From contig JAIOIK010000039.1 of the NCBI GenBank assembly GCA_019912545.1, positions 1 to 32,071 of the forward strand: a DNA stretch of 32,071 nucleotides, read 5' to 3'. Both the position numbers and the translations under genes were made by a program. How positions within the stretch are numbered: the stretch's first letter is position 1; each line of letters begins with the position of its first letter. Under the pieces are notes generated by a model, which saw only the letters and a program-made list of their open reading frames with translations, did no database searches and was not told the origin of the DNA. This document shows positions 1 to 8,858 of this stretch, in pieces. Source of the stretch: Ignavibacteria bacterium (GTDB lineage Bacteria > Bacteroidota > Ignavibacteria > Tepidaquicellales > OLB5).

Positions 1-1
1 T

Positions 2-31
2 CTGCATCATATAACTTCGCTAAGTAAGTAA
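2..31 (+). CDS. rpmD: Possible 3' end of ribosomal protein L30 (partial)
   Basis: The window opens in the spc operon just before rplO, where rpmD (L30) is the expected neighbour. One frame gives nine residues, LHHITSLSK, then TAA at 29-31. This could be the tail of L30, whose usual end resembles a His-Leu-Val-Lys-Val stretch, but the match is too short to prove. Another frame also stays open from the window edge, to TAA at 25-27. The call rests on gene order. Confidence 0.3.
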   Translation: MHHITSLSK

Positions 32-50
32 ATATTTAAACATTTATTTA

Positions 51-80
51 GACCCCTCGCCGAAATGCGAGGGGTCTTTA
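51..80 (+). terminator. Intrinsic terminator-like hairpin upstream of rplO
   Basis: A perfect 10-bp stem, GACCCCTCGC (51-60) pairing with GCGAGGGGTC (67-76), encloses a 6-nt loop and is followed by TTTATT. The GC-rich stem and short T-rich tail look like a Rho-independent terminator or attenuator. It lies before rplO, inside what is normally one continuous ribosomal protein transcript. Confidence 0.7.
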
Positions 81-103
81 TTGTAAGACTTTAGGAAAAG
101 ATA

Positions 104-562
104 ATGGACGTTTTAAGCAATCTAAAATACGCAGAAGGTTCAAGAAGAAAGAGAAAAAGAGTTGGCAGGGGCCCCGGATCGGGTCACGGCAAAACCTCTA
201 CCCGTGGTATGAACGGACAGGGATCACGCTCAGGCAGTGGCGTTAGATCATGGTTTGAAGGCGGGCAGATGCCTATACAGAGAAGGCTTCCGAAATTTGG
301 ATTTTCTAATCCCGGAAGAACAGAGTTTCAGGTTTTAAATCTTGGTAAGCTTCAAACCTTTTTTGATAAAGGAAAGATCAGCGATCAAAATTTAAGCCCT
401 GAATCACTATTTAAGCAGGGTATTATTTCGAAAAGAAATGTTCCTCTGAAGATTTTAGGTGAAGGCGAATTTAAGCAGAAACTTGAAATAAGCGCTCATA
501 AGTTCAGCAAAACTGCGCTCGATAAGATCGAAAAAAGCGGGGGCAAGGCAATTATTTTATGA
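104..562 (+). CDS. rplO: Large ribosomal subunit protein L15 (uL15)
   Basis: L15 is a 50S assembly protein that binds 23S rRNA. The N-terminal third is basic and glycine-rich (about residues 14-45, with GRGPGSGHGKTSTRG and a following GQGSRSG run), the L15 hallmark, and 152 aa is about the usual length. The ATG at 104 is preceded by AGGAAAAG at 93-100. The stop overlaps the secY start (ATGA at 559-562), which implies translational coupling. The gene follows a terminator-like hairpin, so it may have its own promoter or be attenuated. Confidence 0.97.
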   Translation: MDVLSNLKYAEGSRRKRKRVGRGPGSGHGKTSTRGMNGQGSRSGSGVRSWFEGGQMPIQRRLPKFGFSNPGRTEFQVLNLGKLQTFFDKGKISDQNLSPESLFKQGIISKRNVPLKILGEGEFKQKLEISAHKFSKTALDKIEKSGGKAIIL

Positions 563-1896
563 GTGGTTTTGTTGATAGTTTCAGAAATATTTTTAAAATA
601 CAGGAATTAAGGCAAAGGATAATATTCACAGTATTACTCCTTATTGTTGTTAGAATAGGCGCCCATATAACTTTACCCGGAATTGATACGGGTTTGTTGG
701 CTGAGGCTACTAAAAATCAATCTGATAACACTTTATTCGGTTTGTACGATCTTTTTGTAGGCGGTGCATTTAAGAATGCCGCTCTATTTGCTCTTGGAAT
801 TATGCCTTATATCAGTTCCTCTATTATTATCCAGTTGTTGGGGGCTGTAGTTCCTTACTTCCAGAAGCTTCAAAAAGAAGGAGAAGCAGGAAGAAAAAAG
901 ATCAACCAGTTGACGCGATATGGCACAGTGCCGGTAGCTTTAATGCAGGCATGGGGTGTAAGTGTTCAGCTGAAAAGCAGAAATGTTGCAGGAGTAAGTA
1001 TAGTTTCTCCCGATGTATCACCGGTCTTGTTTACAATTTCATGTATTATACTAATGACAGCCGGTACGATCTTTATGATGTGGCTTGGAGAGCAGATCAC
1101 TGAGCGCGGAATTGGTAACGGTATTTCACTCATTATATTTATTGGAATTATCGACAGGCTTCCGTATGCATTCCTGGATGAATACCAGGTTATAGCTTCG
1201 GGTGCCAGAAGCATAATTGTCGAACTGATCATTATTGCAGGGCTGGTGTTTATTATAGCCGGAGTTGTACTTGTAACACAGGCGACGCGGCGAATACCTG
1301 TTCAATATGCAAAACGGGTTGTAGGAAGAAAGATCTACGGCGGTGTTACCCAGTATATTCCGCTCAGAGTCAACCAGGCAGGAGTTATGCCTATCATTTT
1401 TGCTCAGTCTATTATGTTTGTGCCGAACACAATATTAACGTTCTTTCCAAATAGCCAGTTTGTTGCAGATATATCAAAGTATTTCGATCAGACCAGTATG
1501 GTTTATGCATTTCTTTATGGTACATTGATCGTGTTCTTTACATATTTTTATACTGCCATTGCTTTCAATCCAAAAGATGTTTCTGATAATATGAAGAAGC
1601 AGGGCGGATTTGTTCCGGGTGTAAGGCCGGGCAAGGCAACATCGGATTTTATTGATAATATTTTAACGAAAATTACTTTACCCGGTTCAATATTCCTGGC
1701 ATTTATTGCCATATTACCCGCTTTCATAGCACAAGCCGGAGTTACTCAGGGACTTGCACAGTTCTTTGGAGGTACCAGTTTGCTTATTGTTGTAGGTGTC
1801 GCATTGGACACTTTGCAGCAGATAGAGTCGCATCTTGTCATGAGGCATTATGACGGATTTATGAAAAGCGGAAAAATAAAAGGCAGAAGAGGATAG
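559..1896 (+). CDS. secY: Preprotein translocase subunit SecY
   Basis: SecY is the channel-forming subunit of the SecYEG translocon in the inner membrane. The 445-aa protein is strongly hydrophobic and fits the family's ten membrane segments. Visible family signatures include the segment around LPGIDTG near residue 40, GIMPYISSSIIIQLL near residue 80, the QITERGIGNGISLIIF stretch near residue 180, and the C-terminal HLVMRHYDGFMKSGKIKGRRG segment. The start overlaps the rplO stop by 4 nt. The rplO-secY-map order is typical of the spc operon in many bacteria. Confidence 0.98.
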   Translation: MSGFVDSFRNIFKIQELRQRIIFTVLLLIVVRIGAHITLPGIDTGLLAEATKNQSDNTLFGLYDLFVGGAFKNAALFALGIMPYISSSIIIQLLGAVVPYFQKLQKEGEAGRKKINQLTRYGTVPVALMQAWGVSVQLKSRNVAGVSIVSPDVSPVLFTISCIILMTAGTIFMMWLGEQITERGIGNGISLIIFIGIIDRLPYAFLDEYQVIASGARSIIVELIIIAGLVFIIAGVVLVTQATRRIPVQYAKRVVGRKIYGGVTQYIPLRVNQAGVMPIIFAQSIMFVPNTILTFFPNSQFVADISKYFDQTSMVYAFLYGTLIVFFTYFYTAIAFNPKDVSDNMKKQGGFVPGVRPGKATSDFIDNILTKITLPGSIFLAFIAILPAFIAQAGVTQGLAQFFGGTSLLIVVGVALDTLQQIESHLVMRHYDGFMKSGKIKGRRG

Positions 1897-1906
1897 GTCA
1901 AATCCC

Positions 1907-2662
1907 TTGGTAAAAACTGTTAGCGAAATTACGGCTATCAGAGAGAGTTGTTTGGTAGTTGCTGGTGTTCTTTCTTATATTGAGAAGTTCTTAAATCCGG
2001 GAATCACAACTTTAGAAATAGATGAATTGATCGAAGATTTTATCAGGTCAAAGGAAGCTATACCTGCATTAAAAGGGTACAAAGTACACAGAAATATTTA
2101 TCCTGCAAGTTCATGTATATCAATTAATGAAGAAGTAGTACATGGAATCCCGGGAAGCCGTAAACTGGCTGAGGGTGATATAGTAAGTATAGATGTAAGT
2201 GTTCAAAAGAGCGGATATTTTGGCGATGGCGCTAAAACTTTTCAGGTCGGGGAAATCAGTCCTGCAAAGAAGAAACTTATGAAAATAACCCAGGAGAGCC
2301 TCTTTCTTGGACTGGACAATGCAAGAGACGGCAATTATATTAATGATGTTTCGCTGGCAATTCAGCAGCACGTTGAGGCAGCAGGATTTTCAGTAGTAAG
2401 AGATTTAGTTGGACATGGTATCGGTAAAAGTCTTCATGAAGAACCTCCAATCCCGAATTATTACCATAATGGCTACAGGGGAAAGTTTAAAGAAGGAATG
2501 ACAGTTGCAATTGAGCCAATGGTAAATTATGGTACTTATAAAGTAAAAGTTTTAAGCGATAAATGGACTTATGTAACAGCTGACGGTGAGCCTAGTGCGC
2601 ATTTTGAGCATTCTATTCTCGTCAAAAAAGGTAAACCTGAAATTTTAACATTAGGAAGTTAA
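1907..2662 (+). CDS. map: Methionine aminopeptidase, type I
   Basis: Removes the initiator methionine from nascent proteins using a two-metal centre. The metal ligands of the family are present in order: Asp in IVSIDVSVQKSG, Asp in FGDGAKTF, His in LVGHGIGKSLHEEPPIPNY, Glu in AIEPMVNYGT and Glu in HFEHSILV. The upstream His in the INEEVVHGIPG segment is also kept. At 251 aa and without an N-terminal zinc-finger extension it is the short type Ia form. The start is TTG at 1907, ten bases after secY, giving MVKTVSEITAIRESC, which matches the usual family N-terminus. Confidence 0.96.
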   Translation: MVKTVSEITAIRESCLVVAGVLSYIEKFLNPGITTLEIDELIEDFIRSKEAIPALKGYKVHRNIYPASSCISINEEVVHGIPGSRKLAEGDIVSIDVSVQKSGYFGDGAKTFQVGEISPAKKKLMKITQESLFLGLDNARDGNYINDVSLAIQQHVEAAGFSVVRDLVGHGIGKSLHEEPPIPNYYHNGYRGKFKEGMTVAIEPMVNYGTYKVKVLSDKWTYVTADGEPSAHFEHSILVKKGKPEILTLGS

Positions 2663-2670
2663 TTTAGTTA

Positions 2671-2889
2671 ATGGCAAAACAAGGCACAATCAAAGTAGAT
2701 GGTATTATTACCGATACTTTGCCTAATGCTGCCTTTAAAGTCAAGCTTGAAAATGGCCACGAGATCATTGCTCATATTTCCGGGAAAATGAGAATGAATT
2801 TCATCAAGATCCTTCAGGGAGATAAAGTATCAGTTGAACTATCTCCATACGATTTGACCAGGGGCAGAATAACATACAGGTATAAATAA
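2671..2889 (+). CDS. infA: Translation initiation factor IF-1
   Basis: IF-1 binds the 30S A site during initiation. The protein is 72 aa, the standard length, and is a single S1/OB-fold domain with the expected [34 protein letters not shown] and [11 protein letters not shown] blocks. It starts with ATG eight bases after the map stop and is followed by rpmJ, the common map-infA-rpmJ-rpsM order linking the spc and alpha operons. Confidence 0.98.
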   Translation: MAKQGTIKVDGIITDTLPNAAFKVKLENGHEIIAHISGKMRMNFIKILQGDKVSVELSPYDLTRGRITYRYK

Positions 2890-2916
2890 TAATCTAAGCA
2901 TAAAGAGGTAACAACA

Positions 2917-3030
2917 ATGAAAGTTAGAAGCTCGGTAAAGAAAATGTGCGAACACTGCAAGATCATAAAGAGAAAAGGTGTTATCAGGGTTATTTGCAAA
3001 AACCCCAAACATAAACAAAGACAGGGATAA
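2917..3030 (+). CDS. rpmJ: Large ribosomal subunit protein L36 (bL36), zinc-binding form
   Basis: This short reading frame of 37 codons starts at ATG 2917 and ends at TAA 3028-3030. It begins [15 protein letters not shown] and ends NPKHKQRQG. The zinc ligands of the C+ form of L36 are present: Cys11, Cys14, Cys27 and His32. A Shine-Dalgarno-like AAGAGGT lies at 2903-2909. It sits between infA and rpsM, the canonical position. The zinc form is normally the one used when zinc is sufficient; no zinc-free paralogue is in this window. Confidence 0.97.
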   Translation: MKVRSSVKKMCEHCKIIKRKGVIRVICKNPKHKQRQG

Positions 3031-3056
3031 TTTAAAATTATTAGGAGTAATATCAA

Positions 3057-3440
3057 TTGGCTAGAATAGCTGGAATAGATCTTCCAAAAAATAAAAGAGT
3101 AATAATTGGCCTGACTTCCATATTCGGAATAGGAAGAACTACATCGAAAAAGATCCTCGATAGGACAGGGATCAGTTATGATAAAAAAGTAGGTGAACTC
3201 TCTGATGATGAGGTGAACCAGATACGTAATATTATTACTACTGAAATAAAAGTAGAGGGCGCTTTAAAATCAGAAGTACAGGCGAATATTAAGAGGCTTA
3301 TGGATATTGGGTCTAACAGGGGCAAGAGACACAGGAGAGGCCTGCCTGTTAGAGGACAAAGAACGAAAACAAATGCAAGAACACGCAAAGGCAAGAGAAA
3401 AACTGTTGCAGGCAAGAAAAAAGCTGCTTCCAAGAAGTAA
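3057..3440 (+). CDS. rpsM: Small ribosomal subunit protein S13 (uS13)
   Basis: S13 sits in the head of the 30S subunit and contacts the 50S subunit and P-site tRNA. The 127-aa protein begins [19 protein letters not shown], has the helix-turn-helix [18 protein letters not shown], and keeps the [25 protein letters not shown] signature region before a basic C-terminal tail. The start is TTG at 3057, supported by AGGAG at 3043-3047 and by the conserved MARIAG N-terminus. It opens the alpha-operon group rpsM-rpsK-rpsD-rpoA-rplQ. Confidence 0.98.
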   Translation: MARIAGIDLPKNKRVIIGLTSIFGIGRTTSKKILDRTGISYDKKVGELSDDEVNQIRNIITTEIKVEGALKSEVQANIKRLMDIGSNRGKRHRRGLPVRGQRTKTNARTRKGKRKTVAGKKKAASKK

Positions 3441-3475
3441 TATTGAAGTAAGAATAGAAAGTTAATTAATTTCAT

Positions 3476-3865
3476 ATGACGACACAACCAGTTAAAAAAA
3501 CTAAGAAAAAAGCAACAGTAGAATCAACCGGTGTAGCGCATGTTAAAGCTACTTTTAACAATGTTATTGTAACCTTAACAGATGTTCAAGGAAACACGAT
3601 CTCATGGGCGTCATCAGGGAAGATGGGTTTTAAAGGCTCAAAGAAGAACACACCGTTTGCTGCACAGGTTGCAGCCGAAAGCGCTGCCAAAACAGCTCTT
3701 GATGCAGGCTTAAGGAAAGTTGATGTATTCATAAAAGGGCCGGGCTCCGGAAGAGAAGCCGCTATCAGGTCTTTACAGACATCAGGACTGGAAATACTGA
3801 CCATAAAGGATATAACCCCCATACCGCACAACGGCTGCAGGCCGCCAAAAAGAAGAAGAGTATAA
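3476..3865 (+). CDS. rpsK: Small ribosomal subunit protein S11 (uS11)
   Basis: S11 forms part of the 30S platform near the mRNA exit. The 129-aa protein has the family blocks [43 protein letters not shown], the [17 protein letters not shown] loop and the C-terminal [18 protein letters not shown]. It has a short lysine-rich N-terminal extension of about 15 residues. It lies between rpsM and rpsD in the alpha operon. Confidence 0.98.
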   Translation: MTTQPVKKTKKKATVESTGVAHVKATFNNVIVTLTDVQGNTISWASSGKMGFKGSKKNTPFAAQVAAESAAKTALDAGLRKVDVFIKGPGSGREAAIRSLQTSGLEILTIKDITPIPHNGCRPPKRRRV

Positions 3866-3886
3866 AAATATAATCTAAGATCATAA

Positions 3887-4516
3887 ATGGCAAGATACAC
3901 AGGTGCAAGCTGCAAACTTTGCAGAAGAGAAAAACAGAAATTATTCCTTAAGGGTACCAAGTGCTTTACCGAAAAATGCCCTGTTGAAAGGAAGAATTAT
4001 CCTCCCGGACAGCATGGGCTATCCAGAAGATCAAAAGTATCTGATTATAGTATTCAGCTCAGGGAAAAACAGAAGGTAAAGAGAACTTACGGAGTTCTTG
4101 AAACTCAATTCAGGAATTATTTCGATCTTGCTTCCAGGCAGAAAGGAAGAACAGGAGAAAATCTTGTTAAACTTCTTGAAAGAAGACTTGATAATATTAT
4201 TTACCGTTCAGGGCTTGCCCCTTCAAGGAAAGCTGCCAGACAGCTTATTCTGCACAAGCATTTTAAAATAAACGGCAGTACCGTTAATATTCCGTCTTAT
4301 CTATTAAGAGCAGGCGATTCTGTCCAGGTTAAGGATAAAAGCAAGCAGGTGAAAGTATTTCATGAATCAATGAAGAGAGTTAAAGATGATATGCTTCCCG
4401 GTTGGCTTCAGGTAGATAAATCTGCTTTAAAAGGGACACTGTTGGCAATTCCGGAAAGAATCGATATTCCGTTCAACGCTAACGAACAACTAATTGTTGA
4501 ATTATATTCAAAATAG
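3887..4516 (+). CDS. rpsD: Small ribosomal subunit protein S4 (uS4), zinc-binding form
   Basis: S4 is a primary 16S rRNA binder that initiates 30S assembly; in some bacteria it also represses alpha-operon translation. The 209-aa protein has four N-terminal cysteines (CKLC near residues 9-12, then C26 and C31 in the [12 protein letters not shown] region), indicating the zinc-binding form. The S4 RNA-binding domain is visible at about 95-155 ([20 protein letters not shown], then [22 protein letters not shown]). Start ATG 3887, 21 bases after rpsK. Confidence 0.98.
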   Translation: MARYTGASCKLCRREKQKLFLKGTKCFTEKCPVERKNYPPGQHGLSRRSKVSDYSIQLREKQKVKRTYGVLETQFRNYFDLASRQKGRTGENLVKLLERRLDNIIYRSGLAPSRKAARQLILHKHFKINGSTVNIPSYLLRAGDSVQVKDKSKQVKVFHESMKRVKDDMLPGWLQVDKSALKGTLLAIPERIDIPFNANEQLIVELYSK

Positions 4517-4524
4517 AAATAAAA

Positions 4525-5514
4525 ATGACAAATCACTATATACAGTTTCCAGAAAAATTAGAATTAGAAAAAGAAACACACACCAGGTACTTTGGCCGTT
4601 TCACAGTTCAGCCTCTTGATAAGGGCTACGGCATAACTCTTGGTAATGCTTTAAGAAGAGTATTAATTTCTTCTCTTCCCGGTACTGCAATTACCGGAAT
4701 AAAAGTGAACAACGTACCGCATGAGTTTACAACTATAAAGGATGTTGTTGAAGATGTTTCTGAAATGGTTCTTAATTTGAAAGAAGTAAGATTCAAGCAG
4801 AATATCAAAGGCGCAAATAAAGTTGAATTAAGACTTAAGGGACCTATTGAATTTATTGCTAGGCATATCCAGGAAGCAACTGAAGATTTTGAAATATTAA
4901 ATCCAAATCTTCATATTGCTACTTTGAACAAGAATGCAGATGTGAGCATCACTCTGAAAATTGGTTCAGGTATAGGCTATGTTCCTTCTGAAGAGAATAA
5001 AGATCCTGAACAGGACCTTTTGATGCTTCCGATTGACTCCATTTTTACACCCATTAAGAATGTAAAATATGATGTTATGAATACCAGGGTAGGACAGAAA
5101 ACAGACTACGAAAAACTGGTACTGGAAATTACAACTGATGGCACTATCAATCCTGTTGATGCTCTGACACAGTCGGCATCGCTTCTTACAGAGCATATTG
5201 CAATGTTCGAAAACTTCGGTAAAGTGACAGAAGAGAAAAAAGCTCCGGTTAAAGACGAAGAGACAGAGTTTGCAAGAGTAAGAAAAATGCTTCTGACAAA
5301 CGTCGACGAATTAAAACTTTCTGTCCGCGCGCAAAACTGCCTTCGCTCTGCTAACATTAAAACTTTAGGAGATCTTGTTCGACACCAGGAAGTTGAAATG
5401 CTGCAGTTCAGGAATTTCGGCAGAAAATCACTTGCAGAACTTGGTGAAATACTGCAGGAAAATGCTCTATCATTTGGTATGGATGTAGATAAATATATTA
5501 AAGAAGAAAACTAA
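4525..5514 (+). CDS. rpoA: DNA-directed RNA polymerase subunit alpha
   Basis: The alpha subunit nucleates RNA polymerase assembly and contacts promoter UP elements and activators. The 329-aa length is standard. The N-terminal dimerisation domain is recognisable by GRFTVQPLDKGYGITLGNAL and RRVLISSLPGTAITGIKV near residues 25-65. A linker around 230-250 leads to the C-terminal helix-hairpin-helix domain (LKLSVRAQNCLRSANIKTL, FRNFGRKSLAEL). It lies between rpsD and rplQ, as in the canonical alpha operon. Confidence 0.99.
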   Translation: MTNHYIQFPEKLELEKETHTRYFGRFTVQPLDKGYGITLGNALRRVLISSLPGTAITGIKVNNVPHEFTTIKDVVEDVSEMVLNLKEVRFKQNIKGANKVELRLKGPIEFIARHIQEATEDFEILNPNLHIATLNKNADVSITLKIGSGIGYVPSEENKDPEQDLLMLPIDSIFTPIKNVKYDVMNTRVGQKTDYEKLVLEITTDGTINPVDALTQSASLLTEHIAMFENFGKVTEEKKAPVKDEETEFARVRKMLLTNVDELKLSVRAQNCLRSANIKTLGDLVRHQEVEMLQFRNFGRKSLAELGEILQENALSFGMDVDKYIKEEN

Positions 5515-5534
5515 ATCTTAAATCTCAGCTTGAT

Positions 5535-6134
5535 ATGATACACAGAAGAAAAGGAAGAAAACTTAAAAGAACAGCATCTCACAGGAAATCATTATTTTCC
5601 AATATGACTGTTTCTTTGATAAAGAATAAGAAGATAAGAACAACTCTTGCCAAGGCAAAAGAGCTGAGGCTGTTCGTTGAGCCGATGATCACAAAATCCA
5701 GAAAGGCATATCTTGCTAAGGACGGGAAGCCCGAGTATGGAGTTCATTTAAGAAGGGAAGTTAATAAATTCTTACAGGATAGAGAAGCAGTTAAAACTCT
5801 TTTTGATGAGATCGCTCCCAAGTTAGTTAACCGCAATGGCGGCTATACCAGGGTTCTGAAAATGGGAAACCGTCTGGGTGATGGTGCAGAAGTTGCTATG
5901 ATAGAACTCGTAGATTACAATCTTGAGCAGAATAAGACTGAAGCGACTGCAGCCGGTGAAACTGATTCAAAAACAAAATCCAAAGCTAAAGGGAAAACCG
6001 GAACTGAAAAAACCAAGACAGTAAAAGCCAAATCCGAAAAGGCCAAAACGACAAAGACAAAAAAAGAGGATAAATCTTCTGCCGAGGTTAAAAAATCAAC
6101 TAAGGGCAAGAAGAAAAAAGAGGCAGCTGAGTAA
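5535..6134 (+). CDS. rplQ: Large ribosomal subunit protein L17 (bL17) with lysine-rich C-terminal tail
   Basis: L17 lies near the peptide exit side of the 50S subunit. Residues 1 to about 130 are the family core (MIHRRKGRKLKRTASHRKS, the KIRTTLAKAKELR block, and GGYTRVLKMGNRLGDGAEVA). The protein is 199 aa, against about 120-130 for typical L17. Residues from about 133 onward form a low-complexity Lys/Thr/Ser/Glu tail with no visible fold. Such tails occur on L17 in Bacteroidota and relatives. It is the last ribosomal gene of the cluster. Confidence 0.97.
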   Translation: MIHRRKGRKLKRTASHRKSLFSNMTVSLIKNKKIRTTLAKAKELRLFVEPMITKSRKAYLAKDGKPEYGVHLRREVNKFLQDREAVKTLFDEIAPKLVNRNGGYTRVLKMGNRLGDGAEVAMIELVDYNLEQNKTEATAAGETDSKTKSKAKGKTGTEKTKTVKAKSEKAKTTKTKKEDKSSAEVKKSTKGKKKKEAAE

Positions 6135-6171
6135 TTAATAACGCAATAAGTGCAAACAACTTATCAGGTTC

Positions 6172-6765
6172 ATGAAAATATCCACAGCTGAATTTGTAAA
6201 TAGTGTATCAGACTTAAACCAGCTTCCAACTGCCCATTTACCGGAAATTGTTTTTATAGGCCGATCTAACGTTGGGAAATCATCTCTTATCAATAAGATA
6301 TGCAATAAGTCTAAGCTTGCCAAAACAAGCTCTGTACCCGGAAGAACAAGACTGCTTAATTACTACCTTATAAATGAAGAGTTTTATTTTGTAGATCTTC
6401 CCGGATACGGTTATGCAAAAGTACCCGAACAGATAAAGACGGGCTGGAGAAAACTTGTTGAAGAATATATCAGTACCCGTAAGAACATAAAACTTGTTTT
6501 TGAACTTATGGATTCAAGACATGACCCTACTTACCTGGACCAGCTTATGATAAACTGGCTGGAGTATTACGAAATAAACTATGCAATATGCCTTACAAAA
6601 GCAGATAAGATCTCAGCCAATAAAATGGAACGCCAGATATACCGTACAAGTAAAATTGTGAGTAATGATGATCTATGCAAAGATTATATCCCGTTTTCTG
6701 CTATTTCCGGAGAAGGTAAAGATACTGTTGTTAAGCTTATCGCTGAGAGTTTAATCGAACAATAA
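6172..6765 (+). CDS. engB: Ribosome biogenesis GTP-binding protein EngB/YsxC
   Basis: TRAFAC-class GTPase involved in late 50S subunit assembly. The GTPase motifs are present: G1 GRSNVGKSS at residues 30-38, G3 DLPGYG, G4 TKAD and a G5-like SAISGEG near the C-terminus. Its 197 aa match the family. ATG at 6172 starts MKISTAEFVNSV, similar to other EngB N-termini. Its place just after the ribosomal protein cluster fits its role, although it could be transcribed separately from rplQ. Confidence 0.96.
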   Translation: MKISTAEFVNSVSDLNQLPTAHLPEIVFIGRSNVGKSSLINKICNKSKLAKTSSVPGRTRLLNYYLINEEFYFVDLPGYGYAKVPEQIKTGWRKLVEEYISTRKNIKLVFELMDSRHDPTYLDQLMINWLEYYEINYAICLTKADKISANKMERQIYRTSKIVSNDDLCKDYIPFSAISGEGKDTVVKLIAESLIEQ

Positions 6766-6783
6766 ACTTAAATTTAGATATCT

Positions 6784-7869
6784 TTGCTCAAGAAAAAGAT
6801 ATTCACACCAGGACCCACACAGGTTCATCCCGATGTTTTAAAAGCGACCATTTCGTTTGATACCTACCATAGAAGCGCTGAATTCAAATCATTTCACATA
6901 AAGCTAGTAGAAAAGCTTAAATCTGTTTTCCTTACAAAACAAAATCTCCATATTCTCACTACTTCCGGTACAGGAGCACTAGAAACGGCATTCATCAATT
7001 TTTGCAGGCCGGGAGATAATGTATTGTATATTAACCAGGGCAGATTTGGTGCCAGGTGGGGAGCAATTGCCGCAGCATACGGAGTTAACGCTGCAGAGCT
7101 TAAAATACCATATAGCGAAGCTGCAGGTATTGAAGAAATGAAAAACCTCAACTTTGATGGTATTAATGCCGTTCTGCTTACCCATACAGAAACTTCCACA
7201 GCAACATTGACAGACATTCAGGCTCTTTCTGAATATATTAAAGCTAATTCAAATGCTCTTGTCATTGTTGATGCAGTAACATCAGTCGGGGCAATTGAAT
7301 TCAAAATGGATGACTGGAATATTGATGTTGCAGTATCTGCCTCACAAAAAGGACTTATGACTCAACCCGGACTGGCTATAATTGCATATAGTAACATTGC
7401 AAAAAAAGTAATGATGGATAACCCTATGAAGCGGTATTTCTTTGATCTAAGAAAAGAAATTAAATCATTTGATGAAGGACAAACTACCTGGACTCCTGCA
7501 GTTGGATTATTTTATGGAATTGATAAAGCTTGCGATATTATTCTCGCTGGTGGCATTGAAACAAAGTGGAATCAGACTAAAGAAATTGCTGAGTGGTTCA
7601 GAAAAGATTCAGTTAATAATGGATTCGGAATTTTTTCAAAAAGACCATCTGATTCATTGACAGCTATAACACTTCCCGGTGGGATCCCTGCAGGAATGCT
7701 TATCCGCGCAATGAAAGACAAATACGGCGTTCATATGGCAAACGGTCAGGCAGAAATGAAAGATACTATTGCAAGGGTTTCTCATATGGGCGATATCCAA
7801 TTAGATGATATTAAAAAACTTAGCTCGTTGCTGAAAGAAGAATTCCAGATATTAACTTCATCAGCCTAG
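6784..7869 (+). CDS. Class V PLP-dependent aminotransferase (serine-pyruvate/alanine-glyoxylate type; possible phosphoserine aminotransferase)
   Basis: Fold-type I PLP enzyme of the alanine-glyoxylate/serine-pyruvate subgroup. Visible motifs are TPGPTQVHPDVL at residues 8-19, a TTSGTGALE cofactor loop at 59-67, the PLP-binding Asp in IVDAVTSVGA (161-170), and the Schiff-base lysine K189 in SASQKG. At 361 aa it matches the family. The start is TTG at 6784. It is directly followed by a short D-3-phosphoglycerate-dehydrogenase-like gene, so I infer that it may act as the phosphoserine aminotransferase of serine synthesis. Serine-glyoxylate aminotransferase is the main alternative. Confidence 0.88.
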   Translation: MLKKKIFTPGPTQVHPDVLKATISFDTYHRSAEFKSFHIKLVEKLKSVFLTKQNLHILTTSGTGALETAFINFCRPGDNVLYINQGRFGARWGAIAAAYGVNAAELKIPYSEAAGIEEMKNLNFDGINAVLLTHTETSTATLTDIQALSEYIKANSNALVIVDAVTSVGAIEFKMDDWNIDVAVSASQKGLMTQPGLAIIAYSNIAKKVMMDNPMKRYFFDLRKEIKSFDEGQTTWTPAVGLFYGIDKACDIILAGGIETKWNQTKEIAEWFRKDSVNNGFGIFSKRPSDSLTAITLPGGIPAGMLIRAMKDKYGVHMANGQAEMKDTIARVSHMGDIQLDDIKKLSSLLKEEFQILTSSA

Positions 7870-7876
7870 GAAAAGC

Positions 7877-8857
7877 TTGAAGAACAGGAAAGTAAATATT
7901 TTCATAGCTGACGATATTCACTCAGGTGGTATTAATTTACTTAAAAAATATTTCAAATTAATAGAATTCAAAAAACATTCAACTGAGAACCTTATAAATT
8001 CAATTTCTTGTATCCAATGCAAAGATAAATCAAAAAAGGATTGCCTCGTATTACGCTCAACCAGGATTATTGATGAAGCAATTATCAAAAAACTTTCTGA
8101 ATTTACTTCGATCAGATTAATAGTCACTGTTTCGGCTGGATTTGATAATATAGATATATCTGAATGCCGGAAAAATGGAATTGATGTAATGAATGTTGCC
8201 GGAGGTAACAGTATTTCTGCCGCAGAGTTTACTTTTGCTTTAATTCTGAATGCGGCCAAGTCAATTTTAACTGCTAATGATATGATGAAAAAGGGAAAGT
8301 TTGATTCTACGCAGTTTCATAATTTTGAGCTTACCGGTAAAACTATTGGAATAGTAGGTGTTGGGAATGTCGGTTCAAAAGTTGCCAAACTGGCTAGAGC
8401 TTTCTCAATGAAAGTTCTTGGAAATGATATTAACCCTTCATTGAAAAATAAATACAGGTTTGTTAAATTTACCGGTTTGAACAAGTTGTTGAGAAATTCT
8501 GATATTGTTACTGTTCATACTCCGCTTGATGATTCTACACAAAATCTCATTAACGCTTCGAATATCAGATTGATAAATCCAAATGCAATTATCATCAATA
8601 CCTCCAGGGGCGGAACAATTGATGAAGAACAGCTTATAAAGCGTTTAAAGTTGAAAAAAATATTCTACGCAGGAATTGATGTTTTTAAGAACGAACCCGG
8701 GTTCAATAAAAAATTCACAAAACTGAATAATGTTATTCTCACACCGCACCTTGCAGGTAAGTCACAGCAGAGCAGGAAAAGGATGTCACTAATGGCTGCC
8801 ATGTGTATCTTGAAATATTACTCTTACCGTAGAAATTCGGAAAAATTACTTAATTGA
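7877..8857 (+). CDS. serA: D-isomer-specific 2-hydroxyacid dehydrogenase, likely short-form D-3-phosphoglycerate dehydrogenase
   Basis: NAD-dependent dehydrogenase probably catalysing the first step of serine synthesis. It has the NAD-binding GVGNVG loop (161-166) and the catalytic Arg244 (NTSRGG), Glu273 (KNEPG) and His291 (TPHLAG). The LVLRSTR segment near residue 60 resembles the phosphoglycerate-binding motif of SerA. At 326 aa it lacks the C-terminal ACT/regulatory domains of long SerA proteins, so serine feedback through ACT is not expected. TTG start at 7877; the Shine-Dalgarno-like AGGAAAAG overlaps the stop of the preceding gene. Hydroxypyruvate or glyoxylate reductase is the alternative. 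Confidence 0.8.
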   Translation: MKNRKVNIFIADDIHSGGINLLKKYFKLIEFKKHSTENLINSISCIQCKDKSKKDCLVLRSTRIIDEAIIKKLSEFTSIRLIVTVSAGFDNIDISECRKNGIDVMNVAGGNSISAAEFTFALILNAAKSILTANDMMKKGKFDSTQFHNFELTGKTIGIVGVGNVGSKVAKLARAFSMKVLGNDINPSLKNKYRFVKFTGLNKLLRNSDIVTVHTPLDDSTQNLINASNIRLINPNAIIINTSRGGTIDEEQLIKRLKLKKIFYAGIDVFKNEPGFNKKFTKLNNVILTPHLAGKSQQSRKRMSLMAAMCILKYYSYRRNSEKLLN

Positions 8858-8858
8858 A

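Noticed and set aside
3176-3487. Long minus-strand frames opposite ribosomal and other core genes
   Set aside because: They are antisense shadows of well-identified genes, with no ribosome-binding sites or recognisable domains.
6146-6164. Terminator between rplQ and engB
   Set aside because: ATAAGT and ACTTAT can pair, but the stem is only 6 bp, AT-rich and has no T-tract.
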